Below, one piece after another: positions 63,684-64,000 of a stretch of 64,000 nucleotides of DNA (the stretch's first letter is position 1; each line of letters begins with the position of its first letter). The stretch is from Campylobacter concisus (GTDB taxonomy: Bacteria; Campylobacterota; Campylobacteria; Campylobacterales; Campylobacteraceae). The stretch lies in the NCBI RefSeq assembly GCF_003048615.2, contig NZ_CP049263.1:1302001-1366000 (forward strand). The letters are read 5' to 3'. Below the pieces are notes generated by a model. That model worked only from the letters and a program-made list of their open reading frames with translations. It ran no database searches and was not told where the DNA came from. A program made the translations under genes and the position numbers.

Positions 63684-64000
63684 TTAGTTTTTACACCGTT
63701 TGTAATAAATCGCACCTCCACTAAAAAGTAGCAAAACCACACCGCATGATGCTAGACAAAATATAAATTTACCAAGCTCACCAAAGATATATCCAGCGTG
63801 CAGATCAATCATAAATTTATAAATTTCAAATGACTTTGGCATGGCATTTTTTGAAATTTGCTCGCTTTTAGTATCTACTAAAAGCCTAACGCCATCTCTC
63901 TCACTAGCCCCCTTTGGCAGGTAAAAGAGCATAAATTTGACGCCGCCGCTATTTGCTATAAAATTTAAAGCCTCAAACTCACCGCCAAATTTAGAGATGA
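63684..64000 (-). CDS. PepSY-domain membrane protein (C-terminal part)
   Basis: The frame is open to the window edge, so the N-terminal part is missing. The visible C-terminal about 104 residues end in a hydrophobic helix (GKFIFCLASCGVVLLLFSGG) followed by AIYYKRCKN, preceded by FEIYKFMIDLHAGYIFGELG, which matches PepSY-associated transmembrane proteins involved in iron/siderophore or redox functions at the inner membrane. Family call is tentative because only the end is seen. Confidence 0.55.
   Translation of the reverse strand, partial: ISKFGGEFEALNFIANSGGVKFMLFYLPKGASERDGVRLLVDTKSEQISKNAMPKSFEIYKFMIDLHAGYIFGELGKFIFCLASCGVVLLLFSGGAIYYKRCKN

Overview
The window looks like chromosomal DNA of an AT-rich Campylobacterota member, most likely Campylobacter and, by inference, closer to the C. 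concisus/C. curvus group than to C. jejuni. The support is a set of lineage-typical genes: HobA, FlaC, CiaD, the hot-dog protein Cj0977, Peb4, a MOMP-type porin, and a CIRCE-controlled hrcA-grpE-dnaK operon. Several blocks keep a gene order I recall from C. jejuni (hrcA-grpE-dnaK; nth/peb4/fba/Cj0598/Cj0599; lpxK/thrC/kdsB/nadE; cmoB/Cj0977/Cj0978; cmoA/ribF/tlyA/ligA). There are no rRNA or tRNA genes, CRISPR arrays, insertion sequences or prophages. The window is gene-dense, mostly minus-strand, with many 4-bp stop/start overlaps.

Layout. 1-6.7 kb: end of a secreted phosphatase/nuclease-like gene, trmL, cca, ciaD, a small TPR-like gene, leuB and leuD, then a Tat-exported flavoprotein reductase and a DUF4299-like gene. 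6.7-10.7 kb: DsrE-like, LysE exporter, DUF1877, periplasmic asparaginase, AzlCD. 10.9-16.2 kb: two cysteine-rich Sel1 genes, an unlisted 37-residue membrane peptide, flgG and a flgF/flgG2-type rod gene behind a perfect sigma-54 promoter, then rpoD. 16.2-16.9 kb: a gene-free convergent gap holding a duplicated array of helically phased repeats. 16.9-27.6 kb: flaC, hisD, a PLP desulfhydrase-like gene, a MotAB/ZorAB-like pair, fba, peb4, nth, dsbD, ppk2. 27.7-31.5 kb: a CopD-like membrane protein and dnaK-grpE-hrcA with CIRCE. 31.5-32.4 kb: an AT-rich pocket with an HTH regulator, a 59-residue gene and a palindromic operator candidate. 32.4-41.7 kb: kdsB, thrC, cutA, lpxK, an aminotransferase-fold protein, nadE, an MBL hydrolase, the porin, the Cj0977 homologue, cmoB and a small lipoprotein. 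41.8-44.7 kb: a Tat-exported transglutaminase-like protein, a MerT/MerP-like pair, pepD. 44.8-51.3 kb: pyrC, pyrB, Sel1, a small acidic protein, a DHH phosphoesterase, flhA, an Rrf2 regulator. 51.5-54.4 kb: rpsO and a selenocysteine formate dehydrogenase. 54.5-63.6 kb: a near-continuous minus-strand run cmoA, ribF, tlyA, ligA, NADAR, folP, holB, hobA, lysC, rppH. The window ends in a partial PepSY gene.

Most is core metabolism, envelope and motility. The points most worth following are: the duplicated 31-bp repeat array between rpoD and flaC; the DegT-family protein that seems to lack the PLP lysine; the HTH/59-residue pocket with a palindrome and a possibly leaderless mRNA; the UGA-containing fdhF with its SECIS-like hairpin; the orphan MerTP-like pair beside a transglutaminase-like protein; and the NADAR protein with an extra N-terminal domain. 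I did not find a clear multi-gene new defence or biosynthetic system.
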